From Enoplosus armatus (taxonomy: Eukaryota > Chordata > Actinopteri > Centrarchiformes > Enoplosidae), in the NCBI RefSeq assembly GCF_043641665.1, contig NC_092190.1, forward strand, positions 16,403,548 through 16,467,547: a stretch of 64,000 bases of DNA, read 5' to 3'. Under the pieces are notes generated by a model. It was not told the origin of the DNA and ran no database searches. It saw only the letters and a list, made by a program, of their open reading frames with translations. This document shows, in pieces, positions 61,973 to 64,000 of the stretch (the first letter of the stretch is position 1; the number at the start of each line of letters is the position of its first letter). A program made the translations under genes and the position numbers.

Positions 61973-64000
61973 GTAAGTTTTTATTCTTTCTTCCTCTTTA
62001 ATTTCTGCTGTCCTCCTACTTTAGTTCTCTTTATATTTCCTTTGACTTTATTTCCTTTAATTCTCCCCATTCCTCTCCATGGTCCCCACTTTCACTGCAC
62101 TCTGCCTCTCTTTGTTTTTTCTTGTCCTTCTCTGCTTCACCTCCTCCTTTCCTATTCTTCTCTTTGCCCTCTTTAAAATATCCTCAAGCAGAAGCTTAAC
62201 TCCAAAATCATCATCTTATTCCTGGTATCCTCAGAAACTCTCATTGGTCCAACAGTATGGATCACAGCCACATTCGGCTCCACACTTGGCACTGCGTCAT
62301 CCAGACTTGTGGTGCTATGTGCCAGCTGCTTGCACAACTTTGCAGCGCTTGTACCAATCAGTCAACCTTAGAGTTTTTTCGGAGAGCAGATATCTTTATA
62401 ATCTGACTGGGAATTTAGAGATTCTCTGCTTGTTTTGATGTTGAAACTCACTGGCAGTGCTCCCGACAGACTCCTCCACCTTACCTCCCCACCTCTGTTT
62501 TCCTCTCATCATGTGTACATGCAGTACTTACTCAAGAAGGCAGAGATATGTGGATTAAGTCAGTGGTGTCAATTTACTACACCACTGAGTCGTGGCATTA
62601 GAAAGGTATTTCCACTAATTCTGAAACCACTTACTGTATGTAGACTACATTTCTGGGGAAAGTGTAGAACAATGACTTATGACTGACAGAGAAGTGCGCT
62701 GCACATGTCATACTGTACAATATCACAAACAGAGACAACACTGAAACACAGGTGTCGATGTGTGAAAAGACATTACTGTGCTTACGTACAAGCTTGATGT
62801 ACGTGTATTGTACTTTACTTGAGTATTTCCGTTTTACGAGACTTTCTACTTTCTACTTCTACTACATTTCAGAGGGAAATATTGTACTTTTTACTTCACT
62901 ACAATTGTCTGACATTGAGAGTACAGTTAGTAGTTACTTTACAAACTAAGATTTTACATACAAAACATACGAGGACTTTTATACTTTTATACAAGTATGA
63001 TGCATTATAAAATATTAAACTACCCAACAGTATATAAAATTGAGCTTGATTAGTCAAGTAATAGTGAATTATCAGAAAATTAATTGGCACATATTTTGAG
63101 GTTTACACTGTTGGTCGGACAAAACAAGACATTGAGTACTTTTACTTTTGATTCTTGAAGTACATTTTACTGAAGTAACATTTTCAGTACAGAGTATTTT
63201 CACAGTGTGGTGTTGGTATCTTTACTTTAGTAAAGGATGTGAATACTTCCTCCACCATCTGTTTCAGTAAACACTCCATGTGGTTTACAGTTCAACAGTG
63301 TTCCTGCCAAATTGTAATATAAATTGAACTGTGAGGGATAACAACAACAAGGACGCACTGGATGAGTTGTTAATGTGCAGAGGTGTACACGCCTATGCTC
63401 TATAGACCTGACTATATATCCTCGCAAAGCATTGTGGGATATCTGGTTGTGTAGAATATTGGTGTGACAGGATGTTTTGTTTTTCCAGCTGTGGAAAAAT
63501 GTGGAGAAGAAAATCATTATTGCAGTTTCTTCAAAGACAAACAAAGCGCTGCTCAGCAGCTGAAAACACACTGCTTGCAGACAGTTGCTTGCTAAATACC
63601 TACAGTGACCCATAAATGTGTGACACACTGACAAAAAAGAGGGGCAGAGGATGTGTCGTACAATTGTTTTGTGTCCAGTGGGTTGTCAGAAATTAAAATC
63701 TAGATGAAAAGAAATAGGAAGCTTGTCTTGTTAGTTACAAACCACCAAGTGCTTAGAGGTGTTAAAGGGGCACTCCACCAATTTACACACGTTTTTAACA
63801 GAAATCCTGCATTATGGAGATGAGAATTTTGACCATTAAAAAAAAAATCTCTCTCTTGTGAGTCCCTGAACTTTGTGGAAGTGCATCCCTAAATCACTCA
63901 GTTAACCAAGACAGCACCCACTGTAAGTGATGTCTTTTAAGAGTAATCAAATCTTCATTAGATCATTTTTGGTGAATCTTTATTACCAAAAGAAAAATGC
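61973..64000 (+). other. Inferred second intron of the candidate EDAR gene (partial)
   Basis: A pyrimidine-rich stretch follows the donor, then ordinary sequence and a dispersed repeat. No cysteine-rich receptor exon is visible before the window ends. Confidence 0.35.
62800..63255. repeat. Dispersed percomorph repeat (TACTTTTACT / AAGTAAAGGATGTGAATACTTCC type)
   Basis: Begins GTACTTTACTTGAGTATTTCC and includes CTTTCTACTTCTACTACATTTC, GAGGGAAATATTGTACTTTT and CATTTTACTGAAGTAACATT. Ends with TTTAGTAAAGGATGTGAATACTTCCTCCACC. This is a very common percomorph element, nearly full length and non-coding. Confidence 0.8.

Noticed and set aside
1..64000. CRISPR arrays, operons, Shine-Dalgarno sites, phage or plasmid genes
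   Set aside because: Nothing of this kind is seen. Tandem repeats are eukaryotic microsatellites, and the coding evidence is a vertebrate intron-exon structure.

Overview
This is a vertebrate window, almost certainly from a spiny-rayed (percomorph) teleost. It has low gene density, dozens of long (CA)n/(GT)n microsatellites, moderate A+T content and CpG-rich patches only at presumed promoters. It also carries decayed interspersed repeats of types I recognise from percomorph genomes. No bacterial, viral, rRNA, intact tRNA or CRISPR feature was seen. Most long open frames are translated microsatellites.

The firmest gene is the first coding exon of SH3RF3 (POSH2) on the minus strand (42,880-43,272). 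It encodes the complete N-terminal C3HC4 RING finger and ends at a good donor inside a CpG-rich block (about 42,850-43,720). Transcription runs leftward, so 1-42,879 is read as part of a long SH3RF3 intron 1. No SH3-domain exon was found there by eye. The intron holds microsatellites, repeat relics and two local duplications of interest.

The most unusual item lies in that intron, antisense to SH3RF3: a tandem duplication of about 1.3-1.4 kb (16,764 to about 19,432). Each copy carries an intron-less open frame for a highly acidic, probably nuclear protein that I cannot assign to a family. Copy 1 is intact (207 aa from a well-placed ATG, 68 acidic residues). Copy 2 has one single-base frameshift but otherwise differs by in-frame indels. 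Both share a TATATAG box, a strong start context and a 3' hairpin. A second local rearrangement (about 37.0 and 39.8 kb) is a duplicated 210-250 bp segment whose right copy sits between two roughly 75-bp direct repeats.

To the right of SH3RF3, 43.7-49.8 kb shows no gene. On the plus strand, a CpG-containing stretch ending in a consensus donor (49,800-50,162) looks like a non-coding first exon. A 66-bp exon with good splice sites at 61,907-61,972 starts a protein with a charged, then hydrophobic N-terminus and contributes exactly 17 codons. Human SH3RF3 lies head-to-head with EDAR, and as I recall the first EDAR coding exon also supplies 17 codons, so this is proposed (not proven) as the start of EDAR. 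The window would then be a divergent SH3RF3/EDAR pair seen from both 5' ends, with the rest of both genes outside it.
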